A stretch of DNA of 34,698 nucleotides from Pseudomonas sp. S31 (GTDB lineage: Bacteria > Pseudomonadota > Gammaproteobacteria > Pseudomonadales > Pseudomonadaceae): contig NZ_JACVVE010000049.1 in the NCBI RefSeq assembly GCF_016648105.1, forward strand, positions 1 through 34,698. The letters run 5' to 3'. The position numbers were made by a program, and so were the translations under genes. How positions within the stretch are numbered: the first letter of the stretch is position 1; every line of letters begins with the position of its first letter. Below, piece by piece: positions 15,690 through 25,028 of the stretch. Below the pieces are notes generated by a model, which saw nothing but the letters and a program-made list of their open reading frames with translations, made no database searches and had not been told where the DNA came from.

Positions 15690-16463
15690 CCAAAACTTGC
15701 CAGTTACCGCCACGGTGGACTCTCTGTCTTGTGAGGCTTGAAGATCCGCCAACGTTATCCCAGTGGCCGCATCTAAGCAACCAGGCAGCAACGCCCGCAG
15801 GTCATCGACCACCAGGTTCGGCGCTTCATCGACGATCGGCCGGCCATGGTTGTAGCCATAGCTCAGGCCCACGCACTGCACCCCCGCAGCCTTGGCGGCC
15901 AGTACATCGCTGCGCGAATCGCCGACGAACAGCGATTGCCCCGGGCTGACGCCGGCCATCTGCATGACGAACAGCAGCGCGGCCGGGTCGGGTTTTTTCT
16001 GTGGCAGCGTGTCGCCACCGATGATCCAACGGAAATAGCGGCCAAGCTTCATCTGGTCGAGCAGCGGGCCGACGAAGCGCTCGGGCTTGTTGGTGATCAG
16101 GGCCATCTCCACGCCCTGCTTGCGCAGCCACGCCAGGGTGTCCTGGACACCGGGGTAGACCACGGTCAGCTCATGGCTCTCGGCGTAGGCCTCCATGAAC
16201 AGCGCCAGGCCACGTTCGGCCAGGGCATCGTCGACGCTGTCGTGTTCGATGCCACCGGCCAGGGCCCGGCGTACCAGGACCTGCGCGCCGTTGCCGACCC
16301 AGTGGCGCACAGCCGCAAGACCAGCGGGCGGGCGCCCCAGTTCGAGCAGCATGCGGTCCACGGCGGCGGCCAGGTCCGGTACCGAGTCGATCAGGGTACC
16401 GTCCAGATCGAACATCACCAGCCTGGGCAGCGTCCCCGGGAACAGCTGCTCGAAGCCGCTCAT
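15645..16463 (-). CDS. gph: Phosphoglycolate phosphatase
   Basis: HAD-family phosphatase that removes 2-phosphoglycolate, formed for example in DNA 3'-end repair. The 272-residue protein has motif I FDLDGTL (nucleophile D19, acid/base D21), motif II LITNKP and motif III/IV GDSRSD. The catalytic domain ends near LLPG at about residue 229. The remaining tail of about 40 residues is longer than the E. coli protein and ends in the apparent trp leader sequence. The ATG overlaps the rpe stop (ATGA). Identity is firm; the tail may owe its sequence to the leader function. Confidence 0.94.
   Translation of the reverse strand: MSGFEQLFPGTLPRLVMFDLDGTLIDSVPDLAAAVDRMLLELGRPPAGLAAVRHWVGNGAQVLVRRALAGGIEHDSVDDALAERGLALFMEAYAESHELTVVYPGVQDTLAWLRKQGVEMALITNKPERFVGPLLDQMKLGRYFRWIIGGDTLPQKKPDPAALLFVMQMAGVSPGQSLFVGDSRSDVLAAKAAGVQCVGLSYGYNHGRPIVDEAPNLVVDDLRALLPGCLDAATGITLADLQASQDRESTVAVTGKFWMKVIKALARWRWRA
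15754..15780 (-). promoter_or_regulatory. Weak candidate promoter for trpE inside gph
   Basis: On the minus strand TTGCTT (15780-15775) and GATAAC (15759-15754) lie 15 nt apart, about 65 nt before the leader-peptide ATG. The spacing is short and the call is tentative; a promoter near here would let trpE be expressed apart from rpe-gph. Confidence 0.25.
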
Positions 16464-17134
16464 GGGCGGGCCTGGGCCAGTTCGGCGCGCATCTTGGCGA
16501 TGACTTCCTGGTAGTCGGGCGCATTGAAGATGGCGGACCCGGCAACGAAGGTGTCGGCGCCAGCGGCGGCGATCTCACGGATGTTGTTGACGTTGACGCC
16601 GCCGTCGATCTCCAGACGGATATCGCGGCCGCTGGCGTCGATCAGGGCGCGGGCCTCACGCAGCTTGTCGAGGGTGCCGGGGATGAACTTCTGCCCGCCG
16701 AAGCCTGGGTTGACGCTCATCAGCAGGACCATATCGACCTTGTCCATCACGTATTTCAGCGCGTCCAGGCTGGTGGCCGGGTTGAACACCAGGCCGGCCT
16801 TGCAGCCGCCGTCGCGAATCAGCTGCAGCGAACGGTCGATGTGCTGCGAGGCTTCCGGGTGGAAGGTGATGTAGGTGGCGCCGGCTTCGATGAAGTCGCC
16901 GATGATGCGGTCGACCGGGCTGACCATCAGGTGCACGTCGATCGGCGCTCTCACGCCGTACTTGCGCAGCGCGGTGCAGACCATCGGGCCGATGGTCAGG
17001 TTGGGCACGTAGTGGTTGTCCATCACATCGAAGTGCACGATGTCGGCGCCGGCGGCCAGCACCTTGTCGACGTCCTCGCCCAGACGGGCGAAATCGGCGG
17101 AGAGAATGGAGGGAGCAATAGCGTAGGGCTGCAT
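16460..17134 (-). CDS. rpe: Ribulose-phosphate 3-epimerase
   Basis: Interconverts ribulose-5-phosphate and xylulose-5-phosphate in the pentose phosphate pathway. The 224-residue TIM-barrel protein shows the metal and catalytic residues S9, H34, D36 (VHFDVMD), H68 (DVHLM) and D177 (EIDGG). The start at MQPYAIAPSI follows AGGTG; 25 extra open codons upstream cover a likely -10 element and are not coding. Its stop overlaps the gph ATG. The rpe-gph pairing next to a trp gene is common in gammaproteobacteria. Confidence 0.96.
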   Translation of the reverse strand: MQPYAIAPSILSADFARLGEDVDKVLAAGADIVHFDVMDNHYVPNLTIGPMVCTALRKYGVRAPIDVHLMVSPVDRIIGDFIEAGATYITFHPEASQHIDRSLQLIRDGGCKAGLVFNPATSLDALKYVMDKVDMVLLMSVNPGFGGQKFIPGTLDKLREARALIDASGRDIRLEIDGGVNVNNIREIAAAGADTFVAGSAIFNAPDYQEVIAKMRAELAQARP

Positions 17135-17168
17135 GGCGCACCTGTTGGGCAGAATCACGGTGGCGCGC

Positions 17169-17174
17169 ATTGTA
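17169..17174 (-). promoter_or_regulatory. Candidate -10 element for rpe-gph
   Basis: TACAAT on the minus strand, 34 nt before the rpe ATG, is a good -10 hexamer. No matching -35 was found at the right distance. Confidence 0.35.
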
Positions 17175-17235
17175 ACCCAGGCAAGCCCATCAGGGCTGAT
17201 TGGCATCAACGGGTGTCGACCAGTTGTTTCAACCC

Positions 17236-17321
17236 GTGCCGGCCTCTTCGCGGCTAAAGCCGCTCCTACAGGATCGTCGCCGTCCCTGTAGGAGCGGGTT
17301 TACCCGCGAAGGCGCCGGCAC
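17236..17321. repeat. Inverted REP pair with variant stems
   Basis: REP cores at 17247-17270 (GCGGCTAAAGCCGC) and 17287-17310 (GCGGGTTTACCCGC) face each other, flanked by GTGCCGGC/GCCGGCAC. The two cores differ at two positions that keep each core's own small stem paired. The pair separates the ABC transporter genes from rpe. Confidence 0.88.
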
Positions 17322-17334
17322 AAACAATAAATGA

Positions 17335-18162
17335 TCACCCCGGCTGCTGGGTCCGCAGCTTCTCGCTACGCCCACGCAGCCACTCCAGGGTCAGCAGCAA
17401 CACCACCGAGAAGGCGATCAGCAAGGTCGCCGCCGCTGCAATCGTCGGGCTCAGGTTCTCGCGAATACCGCTGAACATCTGCCGCGGCAGGGTCGCCTGC
17501 TCGGGCCCGGCCAGGAACAGCGTCACCACCACCTCGTCGAACGACGTGGCGAAGGCGAACAGCGCGCCGGAAATCACCCCCGGCGCGATCAGCGGCAAGG
17601 TCACCCGGCGGAAGGTCAGCAGCGGCGAGGCCCCCAGGCTGGCAGCCGCGCGCACCAGGTTGTAGTTGAAGCCCTGCAGGGTCGCCGATACGGTGATGAT
17701 GACGAACGGCACGCCCAGCACCGCATGCACCAGGATCAGCGAGATGAAGCTGTTGCCCAGGCCCAGCGGGGCGAAGAACAGGTAGCTGGCGACGCCGATG
17801 ATCACCACCGGCACCACCATCGGCGAAATCACCAGCGCCATCACCAGCGACTTGCCGGGGAAGTCGCCACGGGTCAGGCCGATGGCCGCCAGGGTGCCGA
17901 ACACCATGGCCAGCGCCGTGGCCGCCGGGGCGACGATGATGCTGTTCTTCAACGCCCGCATCCACTCGGCCGAGGCGAAGAAGTCGTGGTACCACTGCAG
18001 CGAAAAGCCCTGCAGCGGGTACACCAGGAAGCTGCCGCTGTTGAACGACAGCGGTACGATGACCAGCACCGGCAATACCAGGAACAGCAGGATCAGGCCG
18101 CAGAGGATACGCAGGCTGTAGAACCAGACCCGTTCCACGGGCGACATGTAGGGGCTCAGCAT
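17335..18162 (-). CDS. ABC transporter permease, PotC-like
   Basis: Inner-membrane permease of a binding-protein-dependent importer, 275 residues with about six membrane helices and the EAA loop AAASLGASPLLTFRRVTLP (about 192-210) that contacts the ATPase. It resembles the PotC/PotI half of polyamine importers. The start follows AGGAG by 7 nt, and the gene begins 11 nt after the other permease. It is the last gene of the ATPase-binding protein-permease-permease set. The true substrate cannot be read from the sequence. Confidence 0.9.
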   Translation of the reverse strand: MLSPYMSPVERVWFYSLRILCGLILLFLVLPVLVIVPLSFNSGSFLVYPLQGFSLQWYHDFFASAEWMRALKNSIIVAPAATALAMVFGTLAAIGLTRGDFPGKSLVMALVISPMVVPVVIIGVASYLFFAPLGLGNSFISLILVHAVLGVPFVIITVSATLQGFNYNLVRAAASLGASPLLTFRRVTLPLIAPGVISGALFAFATSFDEVVVTLFLAGPEQATLPRQMFSGIRENLSPTIAAAATLLIAFSVVLLLTLEWLRGRSEKLRTQQPG

Positions 18163-18173
18163 GACGACGCTCC

Positions 18174-19421
18174 TCAGCTCAGGCGCAGGCGGCTGGCGCC
18201 GACCAGCCAGCTATAGATCAGGTACAGCAGCACGGTGGCCAGCAGCAACAGGCCGCCCAGCGCGGTGGCCATGCCCCAGTTGATGCTGGTGTTGGTATAG
18301 AAGGCGACGAAGTAGCTGACCATCTGGTCGTTCGGGCTGCCCAACAATGCAGGGGTGATGTAGTAGCCGATGGCCAGGATGAACACCAGCAGGCAACCGG
18401 CACCGACGCCAGCGTAGGTCTGCGGGAAGTACACCCGCCAGAAGCTGGCGAACGGATGGCAGCCCAGCGAGATCGCCGCGCGCATGTAGCTGGGCGAAAT
18501 GCCCTTCATCACGCTGTACAACGGCAGGATCATGAACGGCAGCAGAATGTGCACCATCGAGATGTACACCCCCGTGCGGTTGAACACCAGTTCCAGCGGT
18601 TGGTCGATGATGCCCATCGCCATCAGCGCGCTATTGATCAGCCCCCCCGACTGCAGCAGCACGATCCACGCCGCCACGCGGACCAGGATCGACGTCCAGA
18701 ACGGCAACAGCACGAGGATCATCAACAGGTTGCTCTGTCGAGTCGGCAAGTTGGCCAGCAAGTAGGCCAGGGGGTAGGCCAGCACGAGGCAGATGGCGGT
18801 GATCACCACGCCCATCCACAGGGTGCGGGCGAAGATATCCAGGTAGATGGCCTGGTCGGGGGTGGCTTTGGCCAGTTCGCCCAGGTCGTCGATACGGTGA
18901 TCGAGCGCAGCCAGCAGGTAGAACGAGGTCACGCTACTGGTATTGCGGCGGATCGCCTGCCAGTAGGCTGGGTCGCCCCAACGCTCGTCGAGGGCCTGCA
19001 AGGCATCCTTGTAGGAGCCGGGCTCGCTCTTGAACGGCAGCGCCCGCGCGGTCTTGGCCAGCAGGCTGCGGTAGCCGGCCAGCTCCATGTTCAGGCGCTT
19101 GGAGAGATCGCCCAAGGTCTGCTTCTTGCGCGACTCGGCCAGGTCCTGGCCCAGCGCCAGGTAGGCGGCCTCATCGGGCAGGCCTTTGCCATCCCATTGC
19201 GCGACCACCTCGACGGTGCGCGGCAGGCCGGCGACCACCTCGGGGTTGCCGACACTCTTGTACAAAAGCGCGGCGATCGGCACCAGGAACACCAACAGGA
19301 GAAACAGCGCCAGCGGCGCGATCAATGCCTGCGCCTTCCAGCGGTTGACCCGCTCGGCGTGCTTGAGGCGCTGCTTGAGGCTGGGACCCGCGCCTTCGTT
19401 GAGGGGCACTGCAATGGCCAT
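18174..19421 (-). CDS. ABC transporter permease, PotB-like, with large periplasmic insert
   Basis: Second permease of the importer, 415 residues, about 100 longer than a typical PotB. The first helix spans about 31-53, then some 140 polar residues (about 55-195) precede the second helix (about 197-224). This stretch is rich in charged helices and should lie in the periplasm. The permease core follows, with the EAA loop near 313-334 (MRAAISLGCHPFASFWRVYF). The start follows CGGAG. The insert may help dock the binding protein; this is inference. Confidence 0.88.
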   Translation of the reverse strand: MAIAVPLNEGAGPSLKQRLKHAERVNRWKAQALIAPLALFLLLVFLVPIAALLYKSVGNPEVVAGLPRTVEVVAQWDGKGLPDEAAYLALGQDLAESRKKQTLGDLSKRLNMELAGYRSLLAKTARALPFKSEPGSYKDALQALDERWGDPAYWQAIRRNTSSVTSFYLLAALDHRIDDLGELAKATPDQAIYLDIFARTLWMGVVITAICLVLAYPLAYLLANLPTRQSNLLMILVLLPFWTSILVRVAAWIVLLQSGGLINSALMAMGIIDQPLELVFNRTGVYISMVHILLPFMILPLYSVMKGISPSYMRAAISLGCHPFASFWRVYFPQTYAGVGAGCLLVFILAIGYYITPALLGSPNDQMVSYFVAFYTNTSINWGMATALGGLLLLATVLLYLIYSWLVGASRLRLS

Positions 19422-19448
19422 GGCGAACTCCGGGAAACAGGGTGACGG

Positions 19449-19476
19449 GGAGCGCCGGCCGTCTGACCGGCGCTCC
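19449..19476 (-). promoter_or_regulatory. Intercistronic hairpin after the binding-protein gene
   Basis: A perfect 10-bp GC-rich stem (19449-19458 with 19467-19476, loop of 8 nt) lies between the binding-protein stop and the first permease. It has no T run, so it looks like an mRNA-stabilising or RNase-stalling hairpin rather than a terminator. Confidence 0.6.
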
Positions 19477-19487
19477 GACTAGACGCC

Positions 19488-20522
19488 TTACTTCTTCGCC
19501 GCCCAGGCGTTGAAGCGTTGCTCCAGCTGCTCGCTGTTGTCGGCCCAGAAGGCGACGTCGATCTGCACCTGGTTGGCGATGTTCTCAGGCGTGGTCGGCA
19601 TGTCCTTCTTCACTTCGTCCGAGAGCAGGGCGACTGCCTTGGCGTTGGCCGGGCCGTAGGCGATGTTCTCGGAATAGGTCTTCTGCTGCTCGGGCTGCAC
19701 GCTGAAGGCGATGAACTGCTTGGCCTGTTCAACATCCTTGGCGCCTTTCGGAATGGCCCAGGCGTCGAAGTCGTAGATGCCGCCGTTCCACACCACCTTG
19801 AGGTTGCTTTCTTTCTGCACCGCGGCAATGCGGCCGTTGTAGGCCGAGCTCATGACCACGTCACCCGAGGCCAGGTACTGCGGTGGCTGGGCACCGGCTT
19901 CCCACCACTGGATACTCGGCTTGAGTTCGTCGAGTTTCTTGAAGGCGCGGTCCACGCCTTCCTTGGTGGCCAGTACCTGATAAACGTCCTTGGGCGCCAC
20001 CCCGTCGGCCATCAGGGCGAATTCGAGGGTGTACTTGGCGCCCTTGCGCAGGCCGCGCTTGCCCGGGAATTTCTTGGTGTCCCAGAAATCGGCCCAGCTG
20101 GTAGGCGCGGTCTTGAGCTTGTCGGCGTTGTACGCCAGCACCGTCGACCAGACGAAGAAGCCCACGCCACAGGGCTGGATCGCCCCCTTGACGTAGTCGG
20201 CCTCGTTGCCGAACAGCGCTGGGTCGAGTTCCTCGAACATGCCTTCGTCACAGCCCCGGGCCAACTCCGGCGACTCGACCTCCACCAGGTTCCAGGACAC
20301 GCTGTTGGTGTCGACCATCGCCTTGACCTTGGCCATTTCACCGTTGTACTCCCCGGCGATGATCTTGCCCTTGCCGGCCTTCTCCCACGGTTCGTAGAAC
20401 GCCTTGACCTGGGCCGCCTTGTTGGCACCGCCGAAGGACACCACGGTGAGGTCCGCCGCCAGGGCTTGACCGGCGATACACAGCCCCAGGGCCAGGGCGG
20501 TCATCTTCAACTGCTTGTGCAT
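19488..20522 (-). CDS. Periplasmic substrate-binding protein, polyamine-type (PotD/PotF family)
   Basis: Solute receptor of the importer, 344 residues. A signal peptide ends at GQALA-ADL (about residues 1-22), so it is exported by Sec and soluble, with no lipobox. The mature protein has the spermidine/putrescine-receptor look (DLTVVSFGG start, aromatic WWEAGAQPPQYLASGDV and DAWAIPKGAK segments). The chosen ATG follows GGAGAG; a start 5 codons upstream is possible. The ligand could be a polyamine or another small cation or amino acid; sequence alone does not decide. Confidence 0.9.
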   Translation of the reverse strand: MHKQLKMTALALGLCIAGQALAADLTVVSFGGANKAAQVKAFYEPWEKAGKGKIIAGEYNGEMAKVKAMVDTNSVSWNLVEVESPELARGCDEGMFEELDPALFGNEADYVKGAIQPCGVGFFVWSTVLAYNADKLKTAPTSWADFWDTKKFPGKRGLRKGAKYTLEFALMADGVAPKDVYQVLATKEGVDRAFKKLDELKPSIQWWEAGAQPPQYLASGDVVMSSAYNGRIAAVQKESNLKVVWNGGIYDFDAWAIPKGAKDVEQAKQFIAFSVQPEQQKTYSENIAYGPANAKAVALLSDEVKKDMPTTPENIANQVQIDVAFWADNSEQLEQRFNAWAAKK

Positions 20523-20562
20523 TATTGTTCTCTCCACAGTACAGGGTTGGTGAAGCGATCCA

Positions 20563-21687
<1,125 letters not shown>

Positions 21688-21796
21688 GCCTGCACCTTTT
21701 TATTGGAAGACTGCGTGGGTTACAGCGTAGAAGAGGCCAAAGCGCCCGGAAATCGGGGTGACTGAGAGAATGTCATCATCCGGATGGAAGATTGGG

Positions 21797-21814
21797 TGTA
21801 GGGATCGCCCTACA
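21797..21814. promoter_or_regulatory. Dyad in front of the ABC transporter operon
   Basis: TGTAGGG-ATCG-CCCTACA is a perfect 7-bp inverted repeat about 110 nt before the ATPase start, in the gap between the response-regulator gene and the importer. It is well placed as an operator for that regulator, but it also resembles a fragment of a REP head, so the role is uncertain. Confidence 0.35.
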
Positions 21815-21833
21815 AGACCGACGTATTCAGGAC

Positions 21834-21857
21834 AGACACAAAGCCCGCTCCCACAGG
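21834..21857. repeat. Solitary REP-like fragment
   Basis: ACAAAGCCCGCTCCCACAGG matches the head of the Pseudomonas REP family in the version with TCCCACA instead of TCCTACA. No inverted partner is visible nearby. Confidence 0.5.
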
Positions 21858-21901
21858 GTTCACCGCCATATCGGATACCGCAGCTGTCGCAATCAGAACA
21901 A

Positions 21902-22531
21902 TCAGACCAGCTTGTGCTCCATGGCGTACTTCACCAGCTCGGCCAGCGAGTTGACCCGCAGCTTCTGCATCAGCCGCGCCTTGTGCGTGCTGATGGTCTT
22001 GCTCGACAGCGCCAGCTGCTGGGCGATGTCGTTGACGTTGGCGCCCTGGGCCAGGCGCTCGAACACCGAGAACTCGCGCTCCGACAACAGCGTATGCAGC
22101 GGCCGCGTCTCGGTCAGGCCCACCTCGAAGACCATGCGGTCGGCCAGCGCCGGGTCGATGTAGCGCCCGCCACCGGCTACTCGGCGAATGGCGGTGAGCA
22201 GCAGCGCCGGGTCGCTATCCTTGGTGGCATAGCCGGCGGCACCGGCCTTGAGCGCGCGTGCGGCCATCTGCGCCTCGTCGTGCATCGACAGCATCAGGAT
22301 CGCCGGTGCATCGGCCAGGGCGCGAATCCGCGGAATCGCCTCCAAGCCACTGACGCCCGGCATCGAGATATCCAGCAATACCACCTCGCACGGCGTGTGC
22401 CGCAGGGTTTCCAGCAGTTGCTCGCCATTGCCCGCCTCGCCGGCCACTTGCATGTCCTTGGCCAGGCCGATCAATTGCTTGATGCCTTCACGGACAATGG
22501 TGTGGTCTTCGGCCACCAGCACTCGAATCAC
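21902..22531 (-). CDS. LuxR/NarL-type response regulator
   Basis: Two-component response regulator of 209 residues. The receiver has acidic E8-D9, phosphorylation site D54 (VLLDISMPG), a Ser in LSMH near 82 and a Lys in TKDSD near 103. The C-terminal LuxR helix-turn-helix spans about 145-205 (LSEREFSVFERLAQG ... SSKTISTHKARLMQKL). It starts at GTG overlapping the sensor stop (GTGA), so sensor and regulator are coupled. The polyamine-type importer downstream on the same strand is the obvious candidate target. Confidence 0.94.
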   Translation of the reverse strand: MIRVLVAEDHTIVREGIKQLIGLAKDMQVAGEAGNGEQLLETLRHTPCEVVLLDISMPGVSGLEAIPRIRALADAPAILMLSMHDEAQMAARALKAGAAGYATKDSDPALLLTAIRRVAGGGRYIDPALADRMVFEVGLTETRPLHTLLSEREFSVFERLAQGANVNDIAQQLALSSKTISTHKARLMQKLRVNSLAELVKYAMEHKLV

Positions 22532-24933
22532 GCTCGCTCTCCTGTTTCCAACGGAATCGTCACGCTCAGGCTGGTGCCCTCGCCCGGCTCGCTGCTCAAC
22601 GCCATGCTGCCACCGAGCATCAGCACCCGCTCGCGCACCCCCACCAGGCCGAATGACGAAGGACGGGCCTGCTCACGGCAGAAGCCGACGCCATCGTCGC
22701 TGACCGTCATGCGCAGTTGCCCGCGTTCGCGCACCAGCTCGATCTCGACGCTGTGGGCCTGGGCGTGGCGCATGACGTTGGTCAGCGCCTCCTGGAGGAT
22801 GCGGAACAGCCCGGTGGCCTTGGCATCGCTCAATGCTGGCAGATTATCCGGTACCTGCACCAGGCAGGGGATCTGCGTACGCCCCTCGAAGCGCCTCGCC
22901 TGCCACTCGATGGCCGAGGCGATGCCGGCGTCGAGGATCGGCGGGCGCAACGCACTGGCCACGTCGCGCGCCAGCTGGAACAACTGCGCAATCAGCCGCT
23001 TCATGCTCGCCATGCGTTCGCCCAGGCCTGGGTCCAGCTCGGCGTAGGCCAGCTCGCACATCGATACCTCGAGCTTGAGCACCGTGAGCATCTGCCCCAG
23101 TTCATCATGCACTTCGCGGGCGATGCGCGCCTTTTCTTCCTCTCGCACGCTTTCCAGGTGCGCCGACAGTTCACGCAATTGCTCCTGTGAGCGCGCCAGT
23201 TCCAGCTCCGCGCGCTTGCCCTGGGTGATGTCCCAGACAATGCCATCCCAGACCACCCGGCCATTGGCCAGGCGCCGCGTACTGGCCTTGATGTCAGCCC
23301 AGCGCTGTTCGCCCTGGCGGGTCAGGATGCGCCCCTGCCAGGACCAGTCCTGGTCGCTGGCCAGCGCCAGGTCCTGGACCCGATGGTAGTCGGCACGGTC
23401 GTCGGGGTGGACCAGGTTGCGCAAGCCCATCTGCGGATCCTGGATCTCGCTGGGCAGGTAGCCGACCAGTGCCTCGCTGCCCTCGCTGATGTAGGGGAAC
23501 TCCAGGTCGCCTTCGGCGGGGTTGCGCTCCAGCCGGAACACCAGGCCAGGAACGTTGCCGGCGATGCCCTTGAGCCGCGCCTCGCTCTCGCGTAATGCGG
23601 CCAGTGCCCGTTGCCGCTCGGTGACGTCGGCGAGGTACACCACCAGGTATTCGGCATCGCGAAAACGCAGGAAGCTCAGCGACAAGGCCACCGGCATGAG
23701 TGTGCCATCGACGCGCAGGCAGTGGGTGTCGAACTCGGCCAGGGTAGCATCGCCAGCCCGCGCGCCATTCCACAGCTCCAGCCAACGGTCCATGCTCAGC
23801 TGCGGCTCGATGTCCACCAGCGGGCGCTCCAGCAGTGCGTCCTCGGCATACCCCAGCATGTGCTGGACGGCATGGTTGGCGTAGCGCACGTGGCTGTCCC
23901 AGTTGACCCAAAGAATGCCCACCGTGCTCTGGTCGCTGGCGAACTGGCTCAGGCGCAACGCCTCTTCGCGCACCTGGCGCTCGGCCAGATGCTCGCGCGC
24001 CGCCAGCAGGTCGCGCTCCAGGCGCAGCTGCTGGCGGCGCTGCCAGGCCAGCGTGGCGACAGCGCACAACAGCAACATGCCGAACAGACAAGCCAGGTTC
24101 TGCCAGAACCCCGGCGACTCGCTCAAGCGCGGGTAGCGGGGCTGCAACCAGCGCCCGTGCAATTGCTCCAGGGCCCGGGCCGGCATGGCCTGCAAGCCCT
24201 TCTCCAGCACTTCGGCCAGCAGCGGCCAGTCGCGCCGCGACCCCACTCGCAGCAACTGCGGCAAGCCGACATCGCCGACCACGGCCAACTCACCGAATTC
24301 GCTCTCGCGGGACAGGCGACTGAACTGGGCTTCGTCGAGCACCGCATAGCTGGCCTGGCCGGCGACCACCTGCTGCAACGCCTCGCGCTCGTCGGGCACG
24401 CCCTGCAGGTCGAGGTTGGCGTAGGTACCGCGCAGGTAGTCGGCCAAGGCGCCCGGCATGCGCACCGCCACCCGCTGCTGGGCAGCGAGTTTTTCCAGCT
24501 CCACGGCCGTCTGGCTGTTGCCACGCAGCCCCACCAGCAACTGCGGTACACGCATGTAGGGGTCGCTGAACGACCACAGGCGCAGGCTGGCGGGCGTCTG
24601 GGTCAGGCCTGGGGCAAAGTCGATCTCGCCGGCCAGGAGGGCATGCTCGAGGCTCGCCTGGTCGGCGAAGTTGCGCCAGGTGAGGTCCAGCCGCAGCGTT
24701 TGGGCGAGCCCGTTGACCAGCTCCACATTGGCCCCGTAGAGCTGCTGCAGGCGCCGGTCGAACTGGGCATACGGCGCCTGCAGCACCACGCCGACGCGCA
24801 GGCTGCGATGAGCATCGAGCCATTGCTGCTGCGCAGGCCCGAGCACCACGGCAGGGGCCACCTCGGGCTTTGCCCAGGCGATCAAGGGCAGCCACAAACA
24901 GCCGATAACCAACAGGCGACGCACTCGCTTCAT
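22528..24933 (-). CDS. Sensor histidine kinase with periplasmic solute-binding domain and two PAS domains
   Basis: Membrane sensor of 801 residues. A signal peptide (about 1-21) leads into a periplasmic SBP_bac_3-like domain (about 44-265), then a membrane helix (276-298), two PAS-type domains (about 335-445 and 455-575), a HisKA_3 dimerisation region with His609 in REVHDELGQ, and a HATPase domain (about 705-795; N-box QEALTNVMRHA, G-box DDGVGF). This is the NarX/UhpB-type kinase core that pairs with LuxR regulators, and one follows directly. The binding domain suggests it senses an amino-acid-like or polyamine-like solute. The ribosome site is weak and the gene diverges from the DUF3530 gene. 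Confidence 0.92.
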   Translation of the reverse strand: MKRVRRLLVIGCLWLPLIAWAKPEVAPAVVLGPAQQQWLDAHRSLRVGVVLQAPYAQFDRRLQQLYGANVELVNGLAQTLRLDLTWRNFADQASLEHALLAGEIDFAPGLTQTPASLRLWSFSDPYMRVPQLLVGLRGNSQTAVELEKLAAQQRVAVRMPGALADYLRGTYANLDLQGVPDEREALQQVVAGQASYAVLDEAQFSRLSRESEFGELAVVGDVGLPQLLRVGSRRDWPLLAEVLEKGLQAMPARALEQLHGRWLQPRYPRLSESPGFWQNLACLFGMLLLCAVATLAWQRRQQLRLERDLLAAREHLAERQVREEALRLSQFASDQSTVGILWVNWDSHVRYANHAVQHMLGYAEDALLERPLVDIEPQLSMDRWLELWNGARAGDATLAEFDTHCLRVDGTLMPVALSLSFLRFRDAEYLVVYLADVTERQRALAALRESEARLKGIAGNVPGLVFRLERNPAEGDLEFPYISEGSEALVGYLPSEIQDPQMGLRNLVHPDDRADYHRVQDLALASDQDWSWQGRILTRQGEQRWADIKASTRRLANGRVVWDGIVWDITQGKRAELELARSQEQLRELSAHLESVREEEKARIAREVHDELGQMLTVLKLEVSMCELAYAELDPGLGERMASMKRLIAQLFQLARDVASALRPPILDAGIASAIEWQARRFEGRTQIPCLVQVPDNLPALSDAKATGLFRILQEALTNVMRHAQAHSVEIELVRERGQLRMTVSDDGVGFCREQARPSSFGLVGVRERVLMLGGSMALSSEPGEGTSLSVTIPLETGERA

Positions 24934-24954
24934 CTACACGCTCGTCCTGACAAG

Positions 24955-24977
24955 GACGGCCATGCAGCATGGCCGTC
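24955..24977. promoter_or_regulatory. Dyad between sensor kinase and DUF3530 genes
   Basis: GACGGCCATG-CAG-CATGGCCGTC is a perfect 10-bp inverted repeat within the 95-bp divergent gap. It lacks T runs, so it is not a terminator; it may be an operator or a leader hairpin. A REP head is absent. Confidence 0.4.
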
Positions 24978-25028
24978 GCGGGCAAATACTATTAGGCTGC
25001 CGGTATCATTCTGGCCTTGGGTTGATTC

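Noticed and set aside
21731..21753. Possible sigma54 promoter (TTGGCC ... ACGC on the minus strand) before the importer operon
   Set aside because: GG and GC are 10 nt apart as required, but most other consensus positions do not match, and the neighbouring regulator lacks a sigma54-activating AAA+ domain.
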